Of a DNA stretch of 64,000 bases, positions 56,224 through 64,000 are shown in pieces (the stretch's first letter is position 1; every line of letters begins with the position of its first letter). The notes below the pieces were generated by a model, which was not told where the DNA came from, did no database searches, and saw only the letters and a program-made list of their open reading frames with translations. Origin of the DNA: Idiomarina ramblicola (lineage in GTDB: Bacteria; Pseudomonadota; Gammaproteobacteria; Enterobacterales; Alteromonadaceae); assembly GCF_003987255.1 (NCBI RefSeq), contig NZ_PIQC01000001.1, positions 1 to 64,000 on the forward strand. Reading direction: 5' to 3'. Made by a program: the position numbers and the translations under genes.

Positions 56224-56814
56224 ATGACTAAGAATGATACACGACAAAACATCATAACAATCGGTGCTGACCTGATATCCATACATGGGTTCGGCAGCAC
56301 TGGCTTGAATAAAATTCTGAGCGAGGCGCAGGTGCCCAAGGGCTCTTTTTATCATTACTTCAAAAGTAAGAATGATTTTGGCCTGGCGGTTATCGAAGCC
56401 TACGCTGAGGATTATGAAGCACGCATGGACGAAACTCTGGCAAACGAAAAATTGGAGCCGGTTGATCGTTTGCGCAGCTATTTGCGTCGCTCAGTAGAAG
56501 ACTTAAAGTCGTGTGATTTCTCCAAAGGCTGTCTGATAGGCAACTTGGGTCAGGAAATGGCCTCGCAGAGTGATTTATTTCGCGAACGGTTAGATGACAT
56601 TTTTTCCGACTGGGAGCAGCGTATTGCCCGGTGTTTAAAAGCTGCGCAGGACGCACAGCAAATTCAGCAATGCATTGACACCGAACAGATGGGAGCCTTC
56701 ATTCTTTCAGGTTGGCAGGGAGCGTTACTGCGAGCCAAAGTTCAGCGTTCTATGCTGCCGCTACTGCGTTTTGAAGAGATGATATTAAGGCAGTTAGGGG
56801 CAGTTGACCAATAG
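56224..56814 (+). CDS. TetR-family regulator, NemR-like
   Basis: A 196-residue TetR-family repressor. The N-terminal helix-turn-helix is GLNKILSEAQVPKGSFYHYFKSK (residues 28-49), and the C-terminal domain resembles NemR with Cys97, Cys103 (SCDFSKGCLIGN), Cys137 and Cys150. In NemR a matching cysteine senses electrophiles and hypochlorite. I placed the start at MTKNDTRQ (56224) because the protein family begins there. No Shine-Dalgarno precedes it, and the -10 is so close that the transcript may be leaderless. It heads a likely operon with an SDR and a flavin oxidoreductase. Confidence 0.88.
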   Translation: MTKNDTRQNIITIGADLISIHGFGSTGLNKILSEAQVPKGSFYHYFKSKNDFGLAVIEAYAEDYEARMDETLANEKLEPVDRLRSYLRRSVEDLKSCDFSKGCLIGNLGQEMASQSDLFRERLDDIFSDWEQRIARCLKAAQDAQQIQQCIDTEQMGAFILSGWQGALLRAKVQRSMLPLLRFEEMILRQLGAVDQ

Positions 56815-56834
56815 CACTAACCGGAGGTAAAGCT

Positions 56835-57572
56835 ATGTCAGAAGTACAAGATAAAGTTGTAATTATTACGGGGGCAAGCAGCGGCTTAGGTGAAGAAACC
56901 GCGCGTATGCTTGCTAAAAAAGGCGCAAAACTGATGCTAGCGGCGCGCCGTGAAGATCGTTTAAAAGAATTGACTGAATCAATTAAAAAAGAGGGTGGTC
57001 AGGCAGCTTATCGTGTGGTTGATGTAACAGACAAAGCGGCAGTTCAAAAACTGGCTGACGACACTAAAGCTGAATTTGGTCGTATTGATGTGCTTATTAA
57101 TAACGCCGGACTCATGCCATTGGCACCGCTCGATGCGCTGAAAGTGGACGAATGGGACACCATGATTGATGTGAACATTAAAGGTGTTCTGTATGGCGTA
57201 GCTGCTGTATTACCGGTTATGCGTGAACAGCATGTCGGTCATATCATCAACCTGTCATCGGTTGCAGGTCAGAAAGTCTTTGCCGGCGGAACAGTATATT
57301 GCGCAACCAAGTTTGCTGTAAAAGCCATTTCCGAAGGCATTCGTCAGGAATCTAACGGTGAAATTCGCGCGACTAATATTTCACCGGGCGCTGTAGCAAC
57401 AGAACTGACTGACCACATTAGTGACAAAGATGCGAAAGAGATGGCAGACAGCTTGTACTCAGATGCCATTGATTCAGCGGCGATTGCCCGTGCCATTACG
57501 TTTGCAATTGAGCAACCTCAGCAAGTTGACGTGAATGAAATGATCATTCGCCCAACCAAACAAGAGCTGTAA
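56835..57572 (+). CDS. short-chain dehydrogenase/reductase (SDR)
   Basis: A 245-residue classical SDR. The cofactor motif GASSGLGEE is at residues 14-22, the NAG motif in [11 protein letters not shown] follows, and the catalytic triad is Ser (NLSSVAG), Tyr and Lys in YCATK. The signature matches NAD(P)-dependent enzymes of the YdfG/serine-dehydrogenase-like group, but the substrate is not evident. It lies 20 bp after the NemR-like regulator and 6 bp before the flavin monooxygenase, suggesting a detoxifying reduction of electrophilic carbonyls. Confidence 0.9.
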   Translation: MSEVQDKVVIITGASSGLGEETARMLAKKGAKLMLAARREDRLKELTESIKKEGGQAAYRVVDVTDKAAVQKLADDTKAEFGRIDVLINNAGLMPLAPLDALKVDEWDTMIDVNIKGVLYGVAAVLPVMREQHVGHIINLSSVAGQKVFAGGTVYCATKFAVKAISEGIRQESNGEIRATNISPGAVATELTDHISDKDAKEMADSLYSDAIDSAAIARAITFAIEQPQQVDVNEMIIRPTKQEL

Positions 57573-57578
57573 TTTGTT

Positions 57579-58562
57579 ATGAAATATTCAGTTCTTGATT
57601 TAGCGCCTGTCACGGAAGGTGGGTCAGTGGCTGAATCATTGCATAACTCGGCTGATTTAGCCCAGCATGCCGAGCGGTGGGGTTACCACCGCTTCTGGAT
57701 GGCTGAGCACCACAATATGACCGGAATCGCCTCGGCCGCAACCGCAGTTGCTTTAGGTTATGTCGCCGGCAAAACCGACAAAATTAGGATAGGTTCAGGC
57801 GGTGTTATGTTGCCTAACCATGCGCCTTTTGTGGTCGCTGAACAGTTTGGTACGCTGGATGCCCTGTACCCCGGACGTGTCGATATTGGTCTGGGCAGAG
57901 CGCCGGGAACAGACGGCCGAACATTACGGGCTTTAAGACGTAAACCAGACGACGCCGAACAGTTTCCTAACGATGTTCAGGAGCTCTTAGGTTATCTGGA
58001 AGAAGCGCAGGAAAGTGATGCGATTAAGGCTGTGCCCGGGTTTGGACAACAAATTCCGGTGTGGTTGCTCGGCTCAAGCACTTTTGGCGCCCAGCTTGCA
58101 GCGCATTTAGGTCTGCCTTATGCCTTTGCATCGCATTTTGCACCAGACTATTTGCAGCATGCATTAAAAGCGTATCGCGAGAACTTTCGTCCATCGCGTT
58201 ATCTCAGCAAACCTTATGCAGCAGCGGCAATGAACGTTTTTGCGGCAGACAGCGAAACCGATGCGCGAAAAATGATGAGCTCAATGCAACAGCAGTTTAT
58301 TGCGTTGCGTCGCGGTACACCCGGGCCTTTAAAAGCACCGGTGGATGACATAAGAACGGTTGCTGCGCCTCATGAACTGGCCGGGGCGAATCATGCATTA
58401 ACCTATACGGCGGTTGGCACTAAGGATTCAGTTCAACGGCATATTAATCAGTTTATTAACGATACGGGTATCGATGAAGTTATTCTTACCTGCCATGCCT
58501 TTGATCATCAGGCTCGTTTAAGGTCGTTAGAAATTGCTGCAGAAGCTTTAAACGGAAAGTGA
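57579..58562 (+). CDS. luciferase-like (LLM class) flavin-dependent oxidoreductase
   Basis: A 327-residue TIM-barrel monooxygenase-like protein of the luciferase-like group, similar to E. coli YhbW. Family blocks include [62 protein letters not shown] and the C-terminal [18 protein letters not shown]. It would use reduced FMN or F420-like flavin; substrate unknown. It forms a three-gene unit with the NemR-like regulator and the SDR. Confidence 0.9.
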   Translation: MKYSVLDLAPVTEGGSVAESLHNSADLAQHAERWGYHRFWMAEHHNMTGIASAATAVALGYVAGKTDKIRIGSGGVMLPNHAPFVVAEQFGTLDALYPGRVDIGLGRAPGTDGRTLRALRRKPDDAEQFPNDVQELLGYLEEAQESDAIKAVPGFGQQIPVWLLGSSTFGAQLAAHLGLPYAFASHFAPDYLQHALKAYRENFRPSRYLSKPYAAAAMNVFAADSETDARKMMSSMQQQFIALRRGTPGPLKAPVDDIRTVAAPHELAGANHALTYTAVGTKDSVQRHINQFINDTGIDEVILTCHAFDHQARLRSLEIAAEALNGK

Positions 58563-58646
58563 AAAGCGTTTAGCTAAAAGACTGACGCTTTACCTTAAAC
58601 ACGTTAGAATAGCGGCATCTTAAATAAGCTGTTTGGTAGTAGACTT

Positions 58647-59030
58647 ATGAGAATTATAATTCGTTACTTTTTCCGTACTTTACGACTGATTTTGACGCCC
58701 ATTGTTTTGCTTGTTGAAAAACTGACCACCCCAAAAGGACAGGTGCGCACTGAAGAAGAGCAAAATAAGGTCGATGAGGCTTGTAAATCGCTGGCGTTGT
58801 ATCAATTTTCCGCGTGCCCTTTTTGCGTGAAAGTTCGCAAGGAAATAGCGCGCCTTAATTTGAACATTGAGTTACGCGACGCGAAAAATAACGAGCAACA
58901 CAGAAATGAACTGCAAGATGGTGGCGGTCGAGTGAAAGTACCGTGCTTACGAATAGAGCAGGGTGAGACAGTACAATGGATGTACGAATCTGACGACATT
59001 AACCAGTATTTGCAGCAACGTTTCGCTTAA
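58647..59030 (+). CDS. membrane-anchored glutaredoxin
   Basis: A 127-residue protein with an N-terminal hydrophobic helix (about residues 3-24) followed by a basic, charged spacer and a glutaredoxin domain. The active site is CPFC (Cys57-Cys60), with the cis-Pro in VKVPCLRIEQG. The domain would face the cytoplasm if the basic N-terminus is inside. A glutaredoxin on a membrane anchor suggests reduction of mixed disulfides at the membrane; partner unknown. It converges on the solute-binding gene with a few bases of overlap. Confidence 0.85.
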   Translation: MRIIIRYFFRTLRLILTPIVLLVEKLTTPKGQVRTEEEQNKVDEACKSLALYQFSACPFCVKVRKEIARLNLNIELRDAKNNEQHRNELQDGGGRVKVPCLRIEQGETVQWMYESDDINQYLQQRFA

Positions 59031-59878
59031 TTTAGTTTAGGCCGATCACTTCCCAGCCATTTATCCAAACTACGTTGGAAGTCGGGATCGGCCTTTAGCT
59101 GTTCAATAACCTGGTCTAATTGGTTGACTGCATTACGACCCCATTCGTTATTGGTGCAGCCAACAGCGCCTTCGATGACCAAACTACCGTATTCCTTTAT
59201 TGGTAAAAAAACTAAACCGCTGTTTTTCGTACTAGCTTCAGTTTCGTTGTAGTAAGTCATTATTGCTCTATAGTCAATCGTATAGTCTATGCGATCGTTA
59301 ACTATCATGGTGAGCAGGTTAACGTGTGCGTTTTCACCGCTAATGAAGCTGAAGTTTTCAGAGTCTATAAGGTGTGTTTCGAGTAATGTTTGTAGTTGCC
59401 CGTAACGTCGTTCGGTTGGTTGTGCAAAGCGTAAATCAGAGTCTTTAACTAAGTCGGAAAATTTGACGGGTTGACCGTATTTTTTAATGATCTTTGCCGC
59501 AGTATTAGCCCGGGTAATAATGCCATGAGGCTCATAAAGATGCGTTGTTTCTGTGTAATTGAAATCAGAATTGTAACTGGTTCTTTTAATTAAACAGGGA
59601 AAGCAAAGGTTTTTATTCTTCTTCATTATCATCGTAATACGGCGGGAAGGCAGTTTCCGTATGCGGTGAGATAATTCAGGTAGCTGGCGCTGAAAACTGT
59701 CAACTAAAGCGTCGCAAAAGCCTTGTTCCTTATATTCTCCAGAATAGATATGGAAAGGCGGCGATGAGTTAACGCCCCAGATGATGTCTTCGTCTGCGGC
59801 CAAGCTATTTGCACTAAACAATAGAGAGACGAGCAGTACGATAAGCTGCTTTTTAAAAGTCATTAAATTTGCTTTCAT
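59027..59878 (-). CDS. orphan family-3-like solute-binding protein (copy 1)
   Basis: A 283-residue secreted binding protein of the periplasmic family-3 group (TIGR02285-like). Residues 1-27 form a signal peptide (LLVSLLFSANSLAADE). The mature protein has SSPPFHI, a conserved CFPC pair (NLCFPCLIKRTSYN) and the closing motif VGCTNNEWGRNAVNQLDQVI. No ABC transporter genes lie nearby. Its ATG overlaps the stop of the preceding paralogue by four bases. Ligand unknown; a signalling rather than transport role is possible. Confidence 0.82.
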   Translation of the reverse strand: MKANLMTFKKQLIVLLVSLLFSANSLAADEDIIWGVNSSPPFHIYSGEYKEQGFCDALVDSFQRQLPELSHRIRKLPSRRITMIMKKNKNLCFPCLIKRTSYNSDFNYTETTHLYEPHGIITRANTAAKIIKKYGQPVKFSDLVKDSDLRFAQPTERRYGQLQTLLETHLIDSENFSFISGENAHVNLLTMIVNDRIDYTIDYRAIMTYYNETEASTKNSGLVFLPIKEYGSLVIEGAVGCTNNEWGRNAVNQLDQVIEQLKADPDFQRSLDKWLGSDRPKLN

Positions 59879-60756
59879 TGTTCTGACTCGCTTAGTTTTG
59901 GCCGGTCATTACCTAACCAATAGTCGAGACTTTGCTGAAAATCATTGTTATTTCGAATTTTTTTTATGGCTTGGTCAATCAGTCGGGTTGCATTTTTGCC
60001 CCATTGATTATTGCTGCAACCGACGGCGCCTCGAATCGTCTTTCCTTCGTATTCTCTTATTGGAACAAACGCGAGAGATTCGCCGCTTCCGAAGTTCTGT
60101 TCATTGCGTTGGTATGATTGAATCATCATTTCGTAGTCAATGGTATAGTCAACTCTGTCAATTAGAATCATTGCCAGTAAGTTATATAAAGCAAGTTCTC
60201 CATTCACTTTTTTGTGGTATTTAGTACCAATTAGGTATTCATTAATTAGTGGTTGAATGTCTCCATAGCGTCGACCAACGGGTTGGGCAAAACGTAATTC
60301 AGACTGAGCCAGTAACTTTTCAAGGGAAACCGGGTTTCCGTATTTTTCTTTGAGTTCGTCTGCGAGCGAAGAACGAGTAATAATGCCGTGCGGTGCGTAT
60401 AAATGAGTTGCTCTAGTAAAATAGTAATTGGGGTTATAGCTCGTGCGGTTTATCATACAAGGGAAACACATACTCCCTTCGCGCTTCATAATTGTCCGAA
60501 TGCGGCCATGGGGCATTTCTCGAATAATTTGGTGGGTATCGGGCAGCTCAGCCTGAATGGTTCTGACTAAAACATCGCAGAACCCGTTATTAGCCTCATC
60601 GCCTTGTGTAATATGAAAGGGCGGAGAGGCATTAATACCAAAAATGAGTGGAGCCGACAGCTCTTCTTCCTGAGCTAATACCGTTCCACTAAATAACAAA
60701 AAACTCATAAGCAGTTTCATGCGAGTTGGGTTTACTATCATGGTATTCGTTAACAT
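59875..60756 (-). CDS. orphan family-3-like solute-binding protein (copy 2)
   Basis: A 293-residue paralogue of the neighbouring gene, sharing ASPPFHI, GFCDVLV, CFPCMINRTSYNPN, the RYGDIQPL segment and the final VGCSNNQWGKNATRLIDQAI. Its signal peptide lies within residues 1-29. Three ATGs are possible; I retain the first (60756) because AGGTAA precedes it, whereas the later ones lack a Shine-Dalgarno sequence. It is the first of the pair on the minus strand, and it is divergent from the hydrolase gene. Confidence 0.82.
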   Translation of the reverse strand: MLTNTMIVNPTRMKLLMSFLLFSGTVLAQEEELSAPLIFGINASPPFHITQGDEANNGFCDVLVRTIQAELPDTHQIIREMPHGRIRTIMKREGSMCFPCMINRTSYNPNYYFTRATHLYAPHGIITRSSLADELKEKYGNPVSLEKLLAQSELRFAQPVGRRYGDIQPLINEYLIGTKYHKKVNGELALYNLLAMILIDRVDYTIDYEMMIQSYQRNEQNFGSGESLAFVPIREYEGKTIRGAVGCSNNQWGKNATRLIDQAIKKIRNNNDFQQSLDYWLGNDRPKLSESEQ

Positions 60757-60820
60757 TGTTACCTAATGATTAACATTTATACTCAATCTATCTAAGCAAC
60801 GAACGATAGGCAATTGTTAA

Positions 60821-61312
60821 ATGCAGGTTGTTTTTAATCACGGCAAAGAAAGTGGCCCCTGGGGTATAAAGATCAAGGTGTTAGCAAAAACGGCTAAAAA
60901 TGTCGGCATGGGGGTTAACAGTATTGATTATCAAGGAATGGATGACCCTGATATTCGTGTAAAAAAGCTATTGGAGTACATTGAGCGACTATCAGAACCT
61001 TTTGTGCTGGTCGGTTCCAGTATGGGAGGGTATGTCGCTACAGTAGCTGCTGAGAAAGATAGCTGCAAAGGCTTGTTCTTAATGGCACCTGCGTTCTACT
61101 TGGGTGGCCAGGCTGACTTTGACCAGATAACGCCGAAGTGCAAAATAAACATCGTCCATGGGTGGAAAGATACTATCGTGCCGGTTGAAAACAGTTGGCG
61201 TTATGCAAAAAGGACGCATGCGCAGCTAAATGTGGTAAACGATGATCACCGTTTAGTTGACAGTCTGAACCAAACTAACGCACTGTTTAAAGAGTTTCTT
61301 CAAACACTTTAA
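60821..61312 (+). CDS. small alpha/beta-hydrolase
   Basis: A 163-residue cytosolic alpha/beta-hydrolase. The nucleophile Ser lies in the GSSMGG elbow, the acid is probably Asp in HGWKDTIVP, and the His is in DDHRLVD; the early HGKESGPWG supplies the oxyanion. The triad is complete. It is short, with no lid domain; similar small hydrolases occur in many proteobacteria with unassigned substrates. A HIT gene follows 12 bp downstream, suggesting one operon. Confidence 0.85.
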   Translation: MQVVFNHGKESGPWGIKIKVLAKTAKNVGMGVNSIDYQGMDDPDIRVKKLLEYIERLSEPFVLVGSSMGGYVATVAAEKDSCKGLFLMAPAFYLGGQADFDQITPKCKINIVHGWKDTIVPVENSWRYAKRTHAQLNVVNDDHRLVDSLNQTNALFKEFLQTL

Positions 61313-61324
61313 GGATAGGTTGTT

Positions 61325-61729
61325 ATGGAATTCACATTAGCTTCAGAATTAGCCAGAGACAGTTATCATTTAGCCGACTGGCCGTTATGCGAAGTCAGAG
61401 TCATGAATGACAGGCAGTTTCCCTGGTTCTTGTTGGTTCCGAAAGTGGCTGATGTACGCGAAATAATCGACCTCACTGAAGACGACCAACTGCAGTTATT
61501 AAGAGAAAGCCGTTTTTTATGCCACTGGCTAAAAGCGGAATATCAGCCAGATAAACTCAACGTTGCTGCGCTGGGGAATCAAGTGCCGCAATTGCATGTG
61601 CATCACCTTGCACGCTTTCAAACAGATGTCGCCTGGCCAGCCCCGGTTTGGGGAAAGCAGCCTATGCATCCTCTTGAAGAGGGAGAAGTGGCCAGGCTAC
61701 AGTCTCTGTTTGCAGATATTACGTTTTAA
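61325..61729 (+). CDS. HIT-domain protein
   Basis: A 134-residue histidine-triad protein of the proteobacterial type with the ending AWPAPVWG. The triad appears as [10 protein letters not shown] (about residues 85-94). The N-terminal part ([25 protein letters not shown]) is typical of this branch, separate from HinT. Role is probably nucleotide hydrolysis or transfer. Its end overlaps the convergent chemoreceptor gene by 11 bp. Confidence 0.88.
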   Translation: MEFTLASELARDSYHLADWPLCEVRVMNDRQFPWFLLVPKVADVREIIDLTEDDQLQLLRESRFLCHWLKAEYQPDKLNVAALGNQVPQLHVHHLARFQTDVAWPAPVWGKQPMHPLEEGEVARLQSLFADITF

Positions 61730-63632
61730 ATTGCTCAAGTTGGCTGCGTAGGCTGTCTGCAAGTGAAGACATTTGATCGCATTCGTTATGACTGCTTTTA
61801 ACCGCCGTTGAAACCTGAGTAGAGAAGTCTGCGATAGCTTGAATGTTTTTAGCGACATCCTGACTAACAGAAGCTTGTTCTTCAGTTGCTGTAGCAATCT
61901 GAGTGCTCATGTCAGCGGTATCCTGAATTAAAACAACAAGGTCATTGAGTTTTTCATTCGCAGAACGAATACGCTCACTGGTATTTTCTGCTTGAGTGCG
62001 ATTGGTTTCCATTGCTGATACAGCAGCTTTTGAACCTTGTTGTAAGCGTGAAATTTTCTGCCGAATTTCTTCTGTCGACTTGCTGGTGCGCTGAGATAGT
62101 GTACGTACTTCATCGGCAACGACAGCGAAACCTCGTCCGGCTTCACCCGCGCGGGCAGATTCTATTGCGGCGTTTAGCGCCAATAAATTGGTTTGTTCGG
62201 AAATGCCCTCTATGGTGTCAATGACAGTCACGATACTGGCGACTTCGTCAGCCAATTCCTCCACAGAACGAGCCGCTGTCTGCATCGAACCGGATAACTC
62301 TTCCATCGTAGCGACCGCTTGTTGCAACTGTTGCTGATTCTGAGAGGTGGTCTCACGCGAGTCACTGGCATGACTTGCCGTCTGATTCGCATTTTCAGCG
62401 ATCTCTCTGACCGTTGTTTCCATCTCATTCATGGCAACGGCGACTTGATCGGTTTTGTTTTCCTGCTCGGCCGATAGGTTATCAATTTGCAGCATGGATT
62501 TATCGATACCTTGCACTTTCTCGTTGACTTCGTAAGCGGTATTTCGAACATGCGTTATGATGCTGCCTAAATTGGCTACGAATGCGTTAAAGCCTTTTGC
62601 TAAATCGCCAACTTCGTCATTGCTCTCGATATCGAGCCGTTGGGTTAAGTCACCTCCCTCGTTTGACATTCTATTGAGGTTATTAGCAACGTACTTGATT
62701 GGCCGGACGATACGGCGTGCATAAAACCAACTGGCGATAACGAAACCTAAACCAATGATAAAGCTGATGATGACTATTGCGGTCACTGTCTGATTCAAGC
62801 CTGAATACAACTCTGCTTCCGGTAGCTCAATCACGATTCGCCAATCACTATTTGGAAGGTAGGTACTGGCAACGATTAAATCTTCCCCGCTTTGGCTGGT
62901 GTAATCAATTTCAACTTCACTGTTGTTCAGGAGCTTACTCGCAACCTCGCTGCCAACTTCTGTTGATAATTGGCGAAAGTCAGATAGGCGCGGGTGGATT
63001 TGGATACGGCCCTCTGCATCAACGAGATAGGCCACGCCGCTTTCTCCGACATTAAAATCAGCAATCGCATTCTGCAATGCCTCCAGGCTTTGTCCTATAC
63101 CGCCGACCCCAAGCGTGCGACCGTTATCGCTAATACGGACGTTGACAAATACGGTCGGTGTACCGGATTGCTCATCAACGTCAAAATTCAGCTCTTGATC
63201 AATATTACTTTTTGCAAAGTCGAAAAACCAATCATCTCTTTTTTCATCGGGAGAAACGGTTTTAAAGAAACCATCAGCCGTATAGTAATTGTTACTTTCT
63301 GCACTAACGGTAAATGCAGCAGCGGCATTTCTCTGTTTATAGATACGGTTAAGATAGCGAGTGATCTCACTTTGGACGGAGGCAGATTCGTCACTTTTGA
63401 GAGCGTCAATTAAGTACTGGTTATTGGCGAGCTCTTGCGAAACTAACATAGGTGTCGCTATAAGTTGACCGACTTCCCCGCGAATTTCACCCAAGGTAGC
63501 AGGCAACTCTTGCTTGGTTACGCGCTCTTCTATTAAAGAACGCATCATAAAAGTTGATACACCCATGGCTATGGCAAGTAATGTCGTTAATGCGATAGCC
63601 ATACTCAGAGTTAGTTTGTTTTGTAAATTCAT
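61719..63632 (-). CDS. methyl-accepting chemotaxis protein (dCache type)
   Basis: A 637-residue chemoreceptor. One membrane helix (about residues 9-30) precedes a large periplasmic sensor (about 35-280) with dCache-like features ([34 protein letters not shown]). A second helix (about 283-305) leads to a HAMP domain ([19 protein letters not shown]) and a long cytoplasmic signalling hairpin whose tip reads [20 protein letters not shown]. The ligand is unknown; small organic acids or amino acids are common for this sensor type. No CheW/CheA lie nearby. Confidence 0.93.
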   Translation of the reverse strand: MNLQNKLTLSMAIALTTLLAIAMGVSTFMMRSLIEERVTKQELPATLGEIRGEVGQLIATPMLVSQELANNQYLIDALKSDESASVQSEITRYLNRIYKQRNAAAAFTVSAESNNYYTADGFFKTVSPDEKRDDWFFDFAKSNIDQELNFDVDEQSGTPTVFVNVRISDNGRTLGVGGIGQSLEALQNAIADFNVGESGVAYLVDAEGRIQIHPRLSDFRQLSTEVGSEVASKLLNNSEVEIDYTSQSGEDLIVASTYLPNSDWRIVIELPEAELYSGLNQTVTAIVIISFIIGLGFVIASWFYARRIVRPIKYVANNLNRMSNEGGDLTQRLDIESNDEVGDLAKGFNAFVANLGSIITHVRNTAYEVNEKVQGIDKSMLQIDNLSAEQENKTDQVAVAMNEMETTVREIAENANQTASHASDSRETTSQNQQQLQQAVATMEELSGSMQTAARSVEELADEVASIVTVIDTIEGISEQTNLLALNAAIESARAGEAGRGFAVVADEVRTLSQRTSKSTEEIRQKISRLQQGSKAAVSAMETNRTQAENTSERIRSANEKLNDLVVLIQDTADMSTQIATATEEQASVSQDVAKNIQAIADFSTQVSTAVKSSHNECDQMSSLADSLRSQLEQFKT

Positions 63633-63729
63633 GGCAGCCTCAAATAGTTACCCGAGCGCTTATATATACGTTAAGCTGATAAATGTTGTATCGGCTAAAA
63701 GCCTACAAATATTAGAACAAATAACGGAG

Positions 63730-63747
63730 AGTAACCACGAGGTTACT
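63730..63747 (+). repeat. hairpin upstream of the edge gene
   Basis: AGTAACC / GGTTACT with a 4-base loop, seven bases before the ATG at 63755. The GAGG that could serve as Shine-Dalgarno is inside this stem. It may be a leader structure or chance. Confidence 0.35.
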
Positions 63748-63754
63748 GATAAAC

Positions 63755-64000
63755 ATGGCAGCACCTGATTACTTGATTACCAGTCGATGCGTTAATTTAG
63801 TGGCGCAAATTAGTACCGACTTCGGACGTTGGTTGGCGTTTTTAGAATCTGATAGCAACGATCTAGCAGACTTTAAAGAACAGCAGATGCCGCTAAAGGT
63901 TCTTGCATCGGTCGGTTTTGAGGAACAGCCGAAGCAACTACAAAAAATTCGTTTAGAAGATGCCTATAAAAAGCTAATGGAATGGCGATTTGACTCGGAA
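63755..64000 (+). CDS. unrecognised protein, truncated by the window edge
   Basis: An open frame of 82 codons from ATG 63755 that runs off the right end, so it is partial. It starts MAAPDYLITSRCVNLVAQIS and continues with a mostly helical, charged sequence (FLESDSNDLADFKEQQM, LEDAYKKLMEWRFDSE). I do not recognise the family. A weak GAGG lies 12 bases upstream inside a hairpin. It is divergent from the chemoreceptor gene, 122 bp away. The reading is supported by plausible codon use rather than homology. Confidence 0.5.
   Translation, partial: MAAPDYLITSRCVNLVAQISTDFGRWLAFLESDSNDLADFKEQQMPLKVLASVGFEEQPKQLQKIRLEDAYKKLMEWRFDSE

Noticed and set aside
1-64000. CRISPR arrays, insertion sequences, prophage, rRNA or tRNA genes
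   Set aside because: I saw no regularly spaced repeats, transposase or integrase products, phage structural genes or tRNA-like cloverleaf segments in reading the window.

Overview
The window looks like chromosome of a marine gammaproteobacterium of the Alteromonadales, most likely Idiomarina or a close relative. This is an inference from three things: moderate GC content, gammaproteobacterial families and gene order (psp/sap block, asnC/asnA, HspQ, PutP), and a heavy load of exported peptidases with amino-acid catabolism. Genes are densely packed, usually with 0-20 bp gaps or 1-14 bp overlaps. I saw no rRNA, tRNA, insertion sequence, prophage or CRISPR array, and after adding one small gene missed by a 60-residue cutoff no gene-free stretch exceeds 300 bp.

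Layout. 1-5.9 kb: dGTPase-like HD hydrolase, RssA-type patatin, a secreted gamma-glutamyltransferase and the proline symporter PutP. 5.9-12.3 kb (minus): pspF-sapABCDF, joined by overlaps at every junction. 12.4-16.1 kb (plus): pspABC-ycjX-ycjF behind a good sigma-54 promoter, the envelope-stress operon controlled by PspF. 16.2-24.4 kb: an amino-acid catabolism block with methionine gamma-lyase, phhA, phhB, a TyrR/PhhR-type regulator, then hpd-hmgA-fahA-maiA, which takes phenylalanine and tyrosine to fumarate and acetoacetate. Three close copies of a TyrR-type box (TGTAT[T/A]-N6-TTTAC[A/G]) lie before the regulator gene and before hpd. 24.4-40.9 kb: an S9 peptidase lipoprotein, a rhombosortase-like protease, a second gamma-glutamyltransferase, HIT protein, HspQ, PilZ protein, MetG, Mrp, Dcd, a YvcK-like protein, SelO, a DUF192 protein, an M28 aminopeptidase and a GT2-GtrA fusion.

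40.9-46.3 kb: an AcrAB-type RND pump whose promoter spacer holds a perfect AcrR-like palindrome although no acrR gene is adjacent, and an MDR-type oxidoreductase. 46.3-49.7 kb: CstA, a tiny protein ending in Cys-Cys (cory-CC-star type) and an ArsA/Get3-like ATPase, plus a 57-residue DUF1328 protein. 49.8-56.2 kb: a large M14 carboxypeptidase, then asnC-selD-mnmH, divergent from asnA. 56.2-64 kb: a NemR-like TetR regulator with an exact NemR-type box, an SDR and a luciferase-like oxidoreductase, a membrane-anchored glutaredoxin, a tandem pair of orphan solute-binding proteins, a hydrolase, a HIT protein, a chemoreceptor, and the start of an unrecognised gene cut by the window edge.

Taken together, exported peptidases and glutamyltransferases (S9, M28, M14, two GGTs) would release peptides and amino acids, transporters (PutP, CstA) would take up products, and the Met/Phe/Tyr pathways would burn them. 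No wholly new system is evident. The observations most worth checking are the regulatory sites, the CstA/CC-star/ArsA operon, the altered P-loop of MnmH, the pairing of asnC with selenium genes, and the orphan binding-protein pair.
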